Shown here piece by piece: positions 1 through 6,297 of a DNA stretch of 9,874 nt. The stretch is from contig JAOUEB010000022.1 of the NCBI GenBank assembly GCA_029858925.1, forward strand, positions 1-9,874, read 5' to 3'. The notes beneath the pieces are model-generated. The model had not been told where the DNA came from. It ran no database searches and saw only the letters and a program-made list of their open reading frames with translations. Origin of the DNA: Nitrospira sp. GTDB lineage: Bacteria > Nitrospirota > Nitrospiria > Nitrospirales > Nitrospiraceae. Both the position numbers and the translations under genes were made by a program. Position 1 is the stretch's first letter, and every line of letters begins with the position of its first letter.

Positions 1-15
1 CGCTTTCCCTCATTA

Positions 16-1194
16 TTATTTCTTTTCCAATTCCCACTCATAGATCTTATCCTGGGCCGCGCGGGCGTCCGGAGACTGCGGGGCTAGCAGAAGAAATAGT
101 TTCATGCTGGCCGCAGCCTCGCTGTAGCGACTCTGACTCGCTTCCACTAACGATCGGTTGAAATGACCTTCGGCCCACCAAGGGGCCACGTCCAATGCCT
201 GGTCATACCTGACGATTGCTTCATCGTAGCGTTGCTTCTCCACGAGGCTGGTGGCTTGCACTCCAAACCTGCGCGCCTCCTCCGGGAGCGCCATCTTGTC
301 CTGAGCCGTGCGGTGCAACCGTGCGAGCGCTTTGATTACCGACAAGGTTTGATCGTCGGTATCAGATACGGTGTACGCTCTTGCGTAGCCGGTCAGTGCC
401 ATCGATTTATCAGTGCCGGCCTCAGCCTGCTCGGCATTCTTGAATGCTTCGGCAAAGGCATCGCTCCTCAGGCGAAGACTGACCTCTTTGAGGCGGGATT
501 GCTGAAGAATGCTGTCCCACGCCTGTTCCAAAGCCTGACCGACAACCACTCGTTGCCGATCTTCCCCTTTAGGGTATTGTTTCTTGATCTCGTCAGTTTC
601 CTCAGATTTCCCATGTACGGTGCCCTCCCAAATCGGCTCCGGATTGCCGGCCTTGAGGACTTGGCACTCCAGTGTCACGTTGGCTATCAGAGCATCGTAT
701 CTTATACCCCAGACTATGATGAGCGGCAGGGTCCATGTCGTGTTGGTAACCTCAATCGATCGAATCTTGGCCTTGACGAGCAATTGGGTCGGAGAGGGCG
801 TGTTTTCTTTCTGAACAGAGTGCGCCGGTCGGAATGCCACGGAAAGGCCCGCTCCGCGGAGCTTGGACAATCCGACATTTCGAATGAGATCAACTCGCGG
901 GGTGTCGGCAAGGTATTGGTTGTAGTCGTTGCGCATCACAAGGACGAGGTACAACAAACCAAAGTTTTCCAGACCTTCTCCCAGATAACTGGGAGTGCCA
1001 ATGTATTCGGGCGACTGCGCCGTATCTTCGACCTGGGAAAGAATAATGCCTGGATGAGGTGCGGTCACTTGCGCAGGCGGAGGATACGTTTCGCTCAGCA
1101 AGAGTTCGACCTTATGGTTCGTCACGCAACCGGCACTCAGCAGACTCCATACCCCCAACGTCACGATCACAGCCCATTGGCCGTTGGTTTTCAT
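16..1194 (-). CDS. TPR-containing outer-envelope lipoprotein of unknown function
   Basis: Predicted 392-aa secreted lipoprotein; I do not recognise a named family. The start at 1194 is chosen because GGAGG lies six bases upstream of this ATG and the protein then opens with a short Lys-bearing signal peptide and lipobox LSAGC (Cys23); a longer reading to 1254 would bury the signal. Residues about 40-250 form a globular domain with alternating strands, loosely like small envelope-assembly lipoproteins (VKAKIRSIEV, the hydrophobic run LPLIIVW, and a conserved-looking IWEGTVHG). Residues about 311-378 hold two TPR-like helix pairs (KQRYDEAIVRYDQALDVAP and the following SRYSEAAASMKLFLLLAP), normally a protein-binding module. 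It is divergent from the two-component operon. A possible extended -10 (TGC plus TATAGT, minus strand, 1299-1307) has no good -35. The stop TAA is complete inside the window. Lipoprotein and TPR calls are firm; role unknown. Confidence 0.85.
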   Translation of the reverse strand: MKTNGQWAVIVTLGVWSLLSAGCVTNHKVELLLSETYPPPAQVTAPHPGIILSQVEDTAQSPEYIGTPSYLGEGLENFGLLYLVLVMRNDYNQYLADTPRVDLIRNVGLSKLRGAGLSVAFRPAHSVQKENTPSPTQLLVKAKIRSIEVTNTTWTLPLIIVWGIRYDALIANVTLECQVLKAGNPEPIWEGTVHGKSEETDEIKKQYPKGEDRQRVVVGQALEQAWDSILQQSRLKEVSLRLRSDAFAEAFKNAEQAEAGTDKSMALTGYARAYTVSDTDDQTLSVIKALARLHRTAQDKMALPEEARRFGVQATSLVEKQRYDEAIVRYDQALDVAPWWAEGHFNRSLVEASQSRYSEAAASMKLFLLLAPQSPDARAAQDKIYEWELEKK

Positions 1195-1332
1195 CTCACT
1201 CCTCCATTTGCTATGCTGCGCAAGAGTCCATTTATCCACACCTGTTGGCCTCACTAGAGCACTTGCCCCTAGCAGCGCGGGTTATTGAACCTCTTGAAAC
1301 TATAGCAGGCATCCGAAAATCCGCTGCCCTTG

Positions 1333-1396
1333 CACTCACCACTTGCCACTTACCCTCTCACCATTCACCATATCCCCGTTGCTCCCTTCGCTTGAC
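1333..1396. repeat. Degenerate heptanucleotide tandem repeat in divergent spacer
   Basis: Read on the minus strand from 1396 to 1333, G recurs every 7 bases for nine words, with one extra base at 1354. The clearest units are GTGAGTG (1339-1333), GCAAGTG (1346-1340), GTAAGTG (1353-1347), GTGAGAG (1361-1355) and GTGAATG (1368-1362); on the plus strand these read as CAC-rich CACTTAC-like units. It fills the middle of the 238-bp spacer between the lipoprotein gene and the response regulator. The period matches the repeats at the two convergent junctions, but the words differ and no inverted partner is visible. Known heptamer tandem families exist in cyanobacteria (STRR sequences); any relation is not implied. 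Confidence 0.6.
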
Positions 1397-1420
1397 AGGC
1401 TCTCCCCTCCTCCGTACGCT
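1392..1420 (+). promoter_or_regulatory. Candidate sigma70 promoter for the response regulator operon
   Basis: A perfect -35 hexamer TTGACA (1392-1397) is followed after 17 bases by TACGCT (1415-1420), which keeps the TA...T positions of the -10 consensus but matches only three of six. Transcription would begin near 1427, only a few bases before the ATG at 1433, giving an almost leaderless message; no Shine-Dalgarno sequence is visible before that ATG. The -35 overlaps the end of the heptamer repeat. Confidence 0.35.
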
Positions 1421-1432
1421 GTGCCTACAACC

Positions 1433-2143
1433 ATGGGTGCCTCGCTCCAGAAAACAATCCTCATCGTCGAAGACGAGCAGGACATCCTCCAGCTCATCAA
1501 GCTCTACCTGGAGAAGGAAGGGTTTCGGACTGCTACAGCCATGAACGGAGTCGAGGCGCTCAAGAAGGTCAAGGAGGACAAACCGGCTCTCATCGTGCTG
1601 GATTTGATGCTGCCCGAACTGGACGGACTCGAAGTCTGCAAACGCCTGCGCTCCGTTCCTGAGACCGCCCTGCTGCCCATCATCATGCTGACGGCTAAAG
1701 CAGAGGAATCGGACACGGTCATCGGCCTCGAACTGGGTGCAGATGACTATGTGGCCAAACCGTTCAGCCCAAAAGCGCTCGTCGCCCGCATCAAAGCCCT
1801 GCTGCGCCGGCTGGAACGTACGCCCGTGGAAAAAACCGGCCTCTACCACTATGGCCCGGTCACGATGGATACGACCCGGCACGAGGTCCGTTTGGGAAAT
1901 GACGAGGTGCCGCTGACCGCCAAAGAATTCGGCTTGCTGGAACACCTCCTCCGGTATCCTGGACGAGTCCTCACTCGCGACATCCTCCTGAATGCCGTGT
2001 GGGGCTACGACTACTATGGAACCACCAGAACGGTCGACGTCCATGTCCGGCGGCTGAAACAAAAGCTACCGCCCCTCGATGCCGCCATCGTCTCCGTGAA
2101 ATCATTGGGGTATAAATTGAAACATACGGTGGATGAGACCTGA
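1433..2143 (+). CDS. OmpR/PhoB-family response regulator
   Basis: 236-aa two-component response regulator, close in layout to PhoB. Residues 7-120 are a receiver domain: acidic pair Glu13/Asp14, phospho-acceptor Asp57 (VLDLMLPELDGL), Thr87 and Lys109 (KPF). Residues about 135-232 are a winged-helix DNA-binding domain with the family hallmarks LTAKEFGLLEHLL, PGRVLTRDILL, TRTVDVHVRRLK and the terminal wing SVKSLGYKL. Phosphorylation should dimerise it on direct-repeat operators. The start at 1433 gives the normal family length; an upstream in-frame ATG at 1343 would add 30 residues of Pro/Ser-rich sequence translated from repeat DNA and is unlikely. It shares an operon with the histidine kinase that follows 22 bases after its stop. 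PhoB is the nearest family name, but no phosphate transport genes are present here, so the signal is not proven and I leave the symbol blank. Confidence 0.95.
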   Translation: MGASLQKTILIVEDEQDILQLIKLYLEKEGFRTATAMNGVEALKKVKEDKPALIVLDLMLPELDGLEVCKRLRSVPETALLPIIMLTAKAEESDTVIGLELGADDYVAKPFSPKALVARIKALLRRLERTPVEKTGLYHYGPVTMDTTRHEVRLGNDEVPLTAKEFGLLEHLLRYPGRVLTRDILLNAVWGYDYYGTTRTVDVHVRRLKQKLPPLDAAIVSVKSLGYKLKHTVDET

Positions 2144-2169
2144 TGCGTGAACAGTACCCGCCGCCATGA
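2143..2169 (+). other. Possible 8-codon coupling micro-ORF (MREQYPPP)
   Basis: The regulator's stop overlaps an ATG (TGATG at 2141-2145). That ATG opens an 8-codon frame ending Pro-Pro-Pro then TGA, and the TGA overlaps the kinase ATG (ATGA at 2166-2169). GGTGG (2129-2133), nine bases upstream, is a weak ribosome site for it, while the kinase start has none. Both junctions have the classic form of termination-reinitiation overlaps. Whether the micro-ORF is translated is inference. Confidence 0.3.
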
Positions 2170-4022
2170 CTCTTTCGATCCGATGGAAAGTAGCGATCGG
2201 TATGCTCCTGGCGGTGACCTGTGGTGTGGTCGTCGCCGGCGCGATGGCTATTCAATCGCTCGAACGCCAGTACCTGACTCAGCTGAGCGACCTGCTGGAC
2301 GCGAAAATTCGACTTGTCGAATACGGGCTCCAGCCCTTGTTTCGTGCCTCTTCCCCGATTCCAGCAGCGTCCCGGCTCCAGGAGGCCGCCCGCGATCTCG
2401 GAAACCGGACCGAAGCCCGCATCACACTGGTTGCCGCGGATGGAACGGTGCTGGCCGATAGCGCCGTACGGGATGCCGACTTGTCCACTGTTGACACCCA
2501 TCGGGGGAAGCCCGAAGTCGTACAGGCCCTCGCCGCGGGATACGGACAGGACATTCGGACGGCCACCACGGGAGAACGCACGATCTATCGAGCCAGGCTC
2601 ATGACGCAGCCTCCTGGCGCTCAGCCGATCGTCGTGCGCATCGCGCTCCCCATGGTCCAGATCAACCGTGATATCGCCCAGTTTCAGCGGAACCTCATCG
2701 GAGCACTCGCCGGCGCCCTGCTCGTCATCGCATCGCTCAGCCTCTGGCTCGCGCGGAGCATAACCAAACCCCTTTCGGACATTGCGCAGACAACTCGACA
2801 GCTGGCCTCTGATCGCTCGACTGCTCCCATCAAGACAACCGCCCAGGATGAAGTCGGCCTTTTGACCGCCGCGCTCAATGACCTGGCGGACCAGCTGCAC
2901 ACCAAGATCGATGAACTCTCGGAAGATCGGGCGCAGCTGCTCGCCATGTTGACCTCAATGGTCGAAGGGGTCATGGTGCTCGACTATCGCAGCCATGTCT
3001 TGCAGATCAACCCGGCGCTGGAACGCATGTTCGGAGTCTCACGCACAGAGGCCCGGGGCCGTCCCTGCGCGGAGCTGTTCCGTCATCAAGAACTGAACGA
3101 CCTGGTGATGTCATCCCTCCGTTCGCGGACGAATCATGAGGGCGAAATCATCCTGCCGCTTACAGGCCGCTGCCTGCACATCGAAGTCTCTGTCGCAGGG
3201 GGAGAGCGTGAGAATGAGGCCTGTGTCGTGCTGGTGTTCCACGATATGACGGAACTGCGGCGCCTCGAAAACATCCGAAAGGATTTCGTGGCTAATGTCT
3301 CTCATGAACTGCGCACGCCGCTCACATCCATCAAAGGCTATGTCGAAGCCCTTCTGGATGGGGCGAAAGACGACCCTGTGGCCTCGGCGCAATTTCTGGA
3401 TATCATCCTCAAGCAGAGCGACCGGCTAAACCTCATTATCGAAGATTTGCTCGAACTGTCGAAAATCGAATCTGGCCGCATCCTGCTGAAAGAAGAACCG
3501 CTCGACCTGCGCCCGATCATCGAACGCGCACTCTCGACGATCAAACCCATCGCCGATAAGAACGGACATCGCCTGGTCTCATCGATCGACGAACGGATCC
3601 CCCCCGTCGCAGGCGATGAAGGCCGCCTCATGCAGGTGCTGACCAATTTACTCGATAATGCCGTGAAATATACGCCCGCAGGCGGCACCATCATCGTCGA
3701 CTCCAGGCTGGTTACTGGCGCGGAAGCAGCAGGAACCTCCGACGGAGCGATCGAACTGACGGTCTCAGACACAGGAATCGGCATTCCGGAACAGGATCGC
3801 CCCCGTGTATTTGAACGGTTCTATCGCGTTGATAAGGCCCGTTCGCGCGAACTGGGCGGGACAGGGCTTGGCCTGGCGATTGTGAAGCATATCGTGGAAG
3901 GGCATGGGGGGCAGGTGTGGGTGGAGGCGAACCATCCTCATGGAAGCAAATTTGTGGTGCGTCTTCCCATTCGAGGCAGGGACAGAATGGCGGTTCACGC
4001 AAGCGATGCGGGCAAGGCGTAG
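2166..4022 (+). CDS. PhoR-like membrane sensor histidine kinase (HAMP-PAS-HisKA-HATPase)
   Basis: 618-aa inner-membrane sensor kinase, partner of the preceding regulator. TM1 is residues about 8-28 and TM2 about 177-197, enclosing a periplasmic sensor of about 148 residues. A HAMP linker follows (about 198-250), then a PAS domain (about 255-360, VEGVMVLDYRSHVLQINPAL). The HisKA dimerisation helix carries phospho-acceptor His380 in FVANVSHELRTPL. The ATP-binding domain shows the N box (Asn494/Asn498, NLLDNAVKYTP), G1 (DTGIGIP, from 535) and G2 (GGTGLGLAIVKHIVEGHGG, from 564). No catalytic residue is missing. The domain order matches PhoR of Gram-positive and deep-branching bacteria; the E. coli PhoR lacks the large periplasmic domain. 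The start is the only plausible one, because an in-frame stop lies at 2148-2150. It lacks its own ribosome site, so translation probably depends on upstream ribosomes. The sensed ligand is unknown. Confidence 0.95.
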   Translation: MTLSIRWKVAIGMLLAVTCGVVVAGAMAIQSLERQYLTQLSDLLDAKIRLVEYGLQPLFRASSPIPAASRLQEAARDLGNRTEARITLVAADGTVLADSAVRDADLSTVDTHRGKPEVVQALAAGYGQDIRTATTGERTIYRARLMTQPPGAQPIVVRIALPMVQINRDIAQFQRNLIGALAGALLVIASLSLWLARSITKPLSDIAQTTRQLASDRSTAPIKTTAQDEVGLLTAALNDLADQLHTKIDELSEDRAQLLAMLTSMVEGVMVLDYRSHVLQINPALERMFGVSRTEARGRPCAELFRHQELNDLVMSSLRSRTNHEGEIILPLTGRCLHIEVSVAGGERENEACVVLVFHDMTELRRLENIRKDFVANVSHELRTPLTSIKGYVEALLDGAKDDPVASAQFLDIILKQSDRLNLIIEDLLELSKIESGRILLKEEPLDLRPIIERALSTIKPIADKNGHRLVSSIDERIPPVAGDEGRLMQVLTNLLDNAVKYTPAGGTIIVDSRLVTGAEAAGTSDGAIELTVSDTGIGIPEQDRPRVFERFYRVDKARSRELGGTGLGLAIVKHIVEGHGGQVWVEANHPHGSKFVVRLPIRGRDRMAVHASDAGKA

Positions 4023-4028
4023 ACCGCG

Positions 4029-4230
4029 CGTATCTCGTGAAGCGTCGTTCGCTTGAAAAAACGTATGGCAGAAGCAGTGCTGAGTGTTAAGTTATGAGTG
4101 TTTAGTTTTTAGTTGTGCGTGATGAACTCAAAACGCACAATTCAAAACTTTTCGGTCGGTCACGTGCCATACGCTATCAGCTATAGGCTCTTGTCCTCAA
4201 CGAGATACGCTTCACGAACGACGAGATACC
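4029..4230. repeat. Palindromic heptanucleotide-mosaic repeat between convergent genes
   Basis: This element fills nearly all of the 218-bp spacer between the kinase and fabH stops. On the plus strand G-initial 7-mers start at 4030 (GTATCTC), 4037 (GTGAAGC), 4044 (GTCGTTC) and 4051; after a phase change they restart at 4063 (GTATGGC) and run at 4077, 4084, 4091, 4098, 4105, 4112 and 4119, each beginning GT. The right half is inverted: read on the minus strand it has GTATCTC (4229-4223), GTCGTTC (4222-4216), GTGAAGC (4215-4209), GTATCTC (4208-4202), and further in GTATGGC (4172-4166) and GTTTTGA (4148-4142 and 4134-4128). Three nested inverted pairs result: TCGTGAAGCGT 4035-4045 with 4207-4217, CGTATGGCA 4062-4070 with 4165-4173, and a 17-bp imperfect central stem 4104-4120 with 4133-4149 (15 of 17 match, 12-nt loop). 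No gene is supported inside. Confidence 0.8.
4104..4149. terminator. Central hairpin of the convergent repeat, possible bidirectional terminator
   Basis: The 17-base arms 4104-4120 and 4133-4149 pair at 15 positions around a 12-base loop. The outer part of the stem is A/T-rich on both sides, so either transcript would form a hairpin with a U-rich run. It sits between the kinase (plus) and fabH (minus) stops. It is the only strong hairpin candidate for ending either transcript, but there is no classic GC-rich stem followed by a clean U tract, so termination is inference. Confidence 0.35.
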
Positions 4231-4240
4231 CGCTGGACTG

Positions 4241-5233
4241 CTACCACCGGACAAGGCTGGTCGCCCACGTCAAGCCTCCGCCAAAGGTACCCAGCAACAC
4301 AAGGTCGCCGGATGCGATAGCCCCGCCGCGCACTGCCGCATCAAGCGCGATGGGCAACGAAGCTGATGACGTGTTGCCGTAGCGCTCGATGACCGACGAG
4401 AGCCTGCTCTGTGGAATAGCCAGACGATCGGCGATCTGAGCCAGAATCCGGCCGTTGGCCTGATGTAGGACGACTTGTTTGACCTCGCGAAGATCGACTC
4501 CAAACTCCTTCACGATATCCTGCACGGCCTGCTCAATCCGTCGAATCGCAGATCGATAGAGGGGCGCACCCTGCATGCGCAGGGTATGTTCCTGCTTCTC
4601 CAGCGTGGCCAGAGATGACGGTGCTCGCGACCCACCAGCCTGAACACGAATGAGATCATGCCGCGATCCATCGGCGCGCAACCTGACGCCTAAGATCCCC
4701 CGCGCCTCCAGGCTTGGATCTTCCTCGCCACGTAACAGGACAGCCCCTGCCCCATCACCGAACAACATGGCGGTTGCGGCATCTTTCAGATCGAGAAAAC
4801 GAGACTTGACCTCTGATGCCGCCACAAGGCAGGTCCGGATCTGCCCGCTCTGGATCATGGCCTGGGCCATGGAGAGCCCGTACAGGAAACCAGAGCAGGA
4901 GGCGGACACATCGAACGCGCCCACTCCTTTGCACCCCAACCCCCGCTGGACAAAACAAGCGGTTGAAGGAAACACCATGTCCGGAGACGTGGTTGATAGG
5001 ATGATGGCCTCAATGGCGGAGGCCTCGCAACCGGCCGCCGAGAGAGCCTGGCGCCCCGCCTCGATCGCCATGTCGGAAGGAGCTTCGTGATCCGCCGCCC
5101 AACGCCGCTCTCGAATGCCGGTCAGCCGGTGAATCTGGTCGGGAGCAAGTCCTAACGGACGGGCGATCTCCTCGTTCGTCACAACCCGATGAGGGAGATA
5201 GCTGCCTGTTCCAATCACCCTAGTTCGAATCAT
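4241..5233 (-). CDS. fabH: 3-oxoacyl-[acyl-carrier-protein] synthase III (KAS III)
   Basis: 330-aa condensing enzyme of type II fatty-acid synthesis. It joins an acyl-CoA primer, usually acetyl-CoA, to malonyl-ACP with loss of CO2, giving the first 3-oxoacyl-ACP in the cytoplasm. The thiolase-fold catalytic triad is complete: Cys113 in DVSASCSGFLYGL, His257 in LHQAN and Asn287 in YGNTSSAS. Other family marks are the opening IGTGSYLPHRVVTN, TGIRERRWA, FGDGAGAVLL and the C-terminal GTFGGGLTWATSLV. Length is normal for FabH (about 317-335). The start ATG at 5233 has a weak GGAG just upstream and gives the usual N-terminus. The gene stands alone rather than in a plsX-fabD-fabG cluster, with its own strong promoter. 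Relatives in the KAS III superfamily make secondary metabolites or alkylquinolones, so primer preference cannot be read from sequence, but intact LHQAN and normal length favour true FabH. Confidence 0.93.
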   Translation of the reverse strand: MIRTRVIGTGSYLPHRVVTNEEIARPLGLAPDQIHRLTGIRERRWAADHEAPSDMAIEAGRQALSAAGCEASAIEAIILSTTSPDMVFPSTACFVQRGLGCKGVGAFDVSASCSGFLYGLSMAQAMIQSGQIRTCLVAASEVKSRFLDLKDAATAMLFGDGAGAVLLRGEEDPSLEARGILGVRLRADGSRHDLIRVQAGGSRAPSSLATLEKQEHTLRMQGAPLYRSAIRRIEQAVQDIVKEFGVDLREVKQVVLHQANGRILAQIADRLAIPQSRLSSVIERYGNTSSASLPIALDAAVRGGAIASGDLVLLGTFGGGLTWATSLVRW

Positions 5234-5287
5234 GGCTCCGCCGATGGTGGATCGAGAAGGGACAGTGCCGACACTACGCGCGGGGGG

Positions 5288-5316
5288 ATTATAGGGAGCA
5301 GCCGGAGACGGGTCAA
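5288..5316 (-). promoter_or_regulatory. Sigma70-type promoter of fabH
   Basis: On the minus strand TTGACC (5316-5311, five of six to TTGACA) is followed after exactly 17 bases by a perfect TATAAT (5293-5288). Transcription should start near 5281, leaving an untranslated leader of about 48 bases before the fabH ATG at 5233. This is the closest-to-consensus promoter in the window and suggests strong constitutive expression. Confidence 0.75.
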
Positions 5317-5372
5317 CCGACCTTCTCCTTCTCGTTGCTTTTTGCCCCCTATCCTTGCTATGAATCTAGTCT

Positions 5373-6293
5373 ATGTCAGGCCAGTTTACACCCCCGAGAA
5401 CTCAGTCCAATCTGGCATCACGAGGTTCTTTCATACCCCTGCTTGGTTGCCTCCTCGTGGGACCAGTCTTCCTCGCTGCCTGTACAGGCACCCCCGAAGA
5501 CTTGCGGAGCGGCACGAAGAAAGTACTCAGTGGCGTAGACGAACAGATCTTTCTCGAAGACAATATCGAGAAACAGCTCTTCCACCCCAATGTGATTATG
5601 AAGCGTGGAGAAGCGTTTTTCGAGAAAGAGGAATACAACGAAGCATTGACCGAGTACAACCGCTTCCTGGACCTCTTCCGATCCCATATGCTCGCCCCCT
5701 ATGCGGCGTTCAAGATCGGAGAGGTCCATCTCAAACTCTCGAAAAGCATCGATCGGGACCCTGACCCCATTCATAAAGCCATCACCGCGTTCGAACGCGT
5801 AAGAAAAGAGTATCCTGGAAGCCGTTACGATGCCCAGGCGCAGCAGAAGCTTGAAGAATGTCGCGACTGGCTCGCGCAGATGCACCTGTTCGTAGGCCGG
5901 TTCTACTACCGGCGCGGCTCGTACCTGGCTGCCGCGCACCGATTCGAACAGATTATCAAGACCTATCCGGACCGGCCCGTCGCTCCCGATGCCTTGTATT
6001 TTCTTGCCATGAGCTACCATGAATTTGGCGCCGACGATTGGGCGCGGGAGAGTCTGGTTCTGCTGGCAGACAAATACCCGAACAGCACGGTAGCCGACGA
6101 CGGAAACCGCCTGCTCGCAAAACTCGGAGGAGCGAAGCCGGGTCCCCAGCTCGCCCAACAATCAAACCCATCCCCCATCGCCGACATTGGAGCGGCTGCT
6201 GCCGGATCTCCAGTGTCAAACCTGTTCTCCATTCCTTCTCCCAGTGGGCTGGGCCAGGCCTTTACCGCCTGCCGCCTCGGCGCCTGGTGCTAG
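5373..6293 (+). CDS. bamD: Outer membrane protein assembly factor BamD (TPR lipoprotein)
   Basis: 306-aa lipoprotein of the BAM complex, which inserts beta-barrel proteins into the outer membrane; BamD sits on the periplasmic face and contacts BamA. A signal peptide ends at lipobox LAAC with Cys37. From about residue 70 to 253 there are repeated TPR helix pairs of the YfiO/ComL type: FFEKEEYNEALTEYNRFLD, HKAITAFERVRKEYPGSRY, YYRRGSYLAAAHRFEQI and YHEFGADDWARESLVLLADKYPNS. The E. coli protein is about 245 aa; here the extra length is an Ala/Pro/Ser tail (254-290) and an odd ending with two cysteines (Cys300, Cys306) that abuts repeat DNA. The start at 5373 is the only ATG giving the signal peptide; no Shine-Dalgarno is visible, and a weak TTGCTT (5335-5340) with TATGAA (5359-5364) would make the message nearly leaderless. 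It is divergent from fabH. A general TPR lipoprotein is the main alternative. Confidence 0.88.
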   Translation: MSGQFTPPRTQSNLASRGSFIPLLGCLLVGPVFLAACTGTPEDLRSGTKKVLSGVDEQIFLEDNIEKQLFHPNVIMKRGEAFFEKEEYNEALTEYNRFLDLFRSHMLAPYAAFKIGEVHLKLSKSIDRDPDPIHKAITAFERVRKEYPGSRYDAQAQQKLEECRDWLAQMHLFVGRFYYRRGSYLAAAHRFEQIIKTYPDRPVAPDALYFLAMSYHEFGADDWARESLVLLADKYPNSTVADDGNRLLAKLGGAKPGPQLAQQSNPSPIADIGAAAAGSPVSNLFSIPSPSGLGQAFTACRLGAWC

Positions 6294-6297
6294 TCGC

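Noticed and set aside
163..1257. 364-aa open frame on the plus strand
   Set aside because: It is antisense to the TPR lipoprotein, which has a signal peptide, lipobox, ribosome site and TPRs; the antisense product has no recognisable domain.
1333..1371. PhoB-type direct-repeat operator
   Set aside because: Family operators repeat every 11 bases (7-mer plus 4-base spacer); here units follow each other every 7 bases and are CAC-rich, so a tandem repeat is the simpler reading.
1343..1432. N-terminal extension of the response regulator
   Set aside because: The extra 30 residues are Pro/Ser-rich translation of repeat DNA and precede a receiver domain that already has a normal start at 1433.
5418..6161. 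247-aa open frame on the minus strand
   Set aside because: Antisense shadow of bamD with no domain and no sensible start site.
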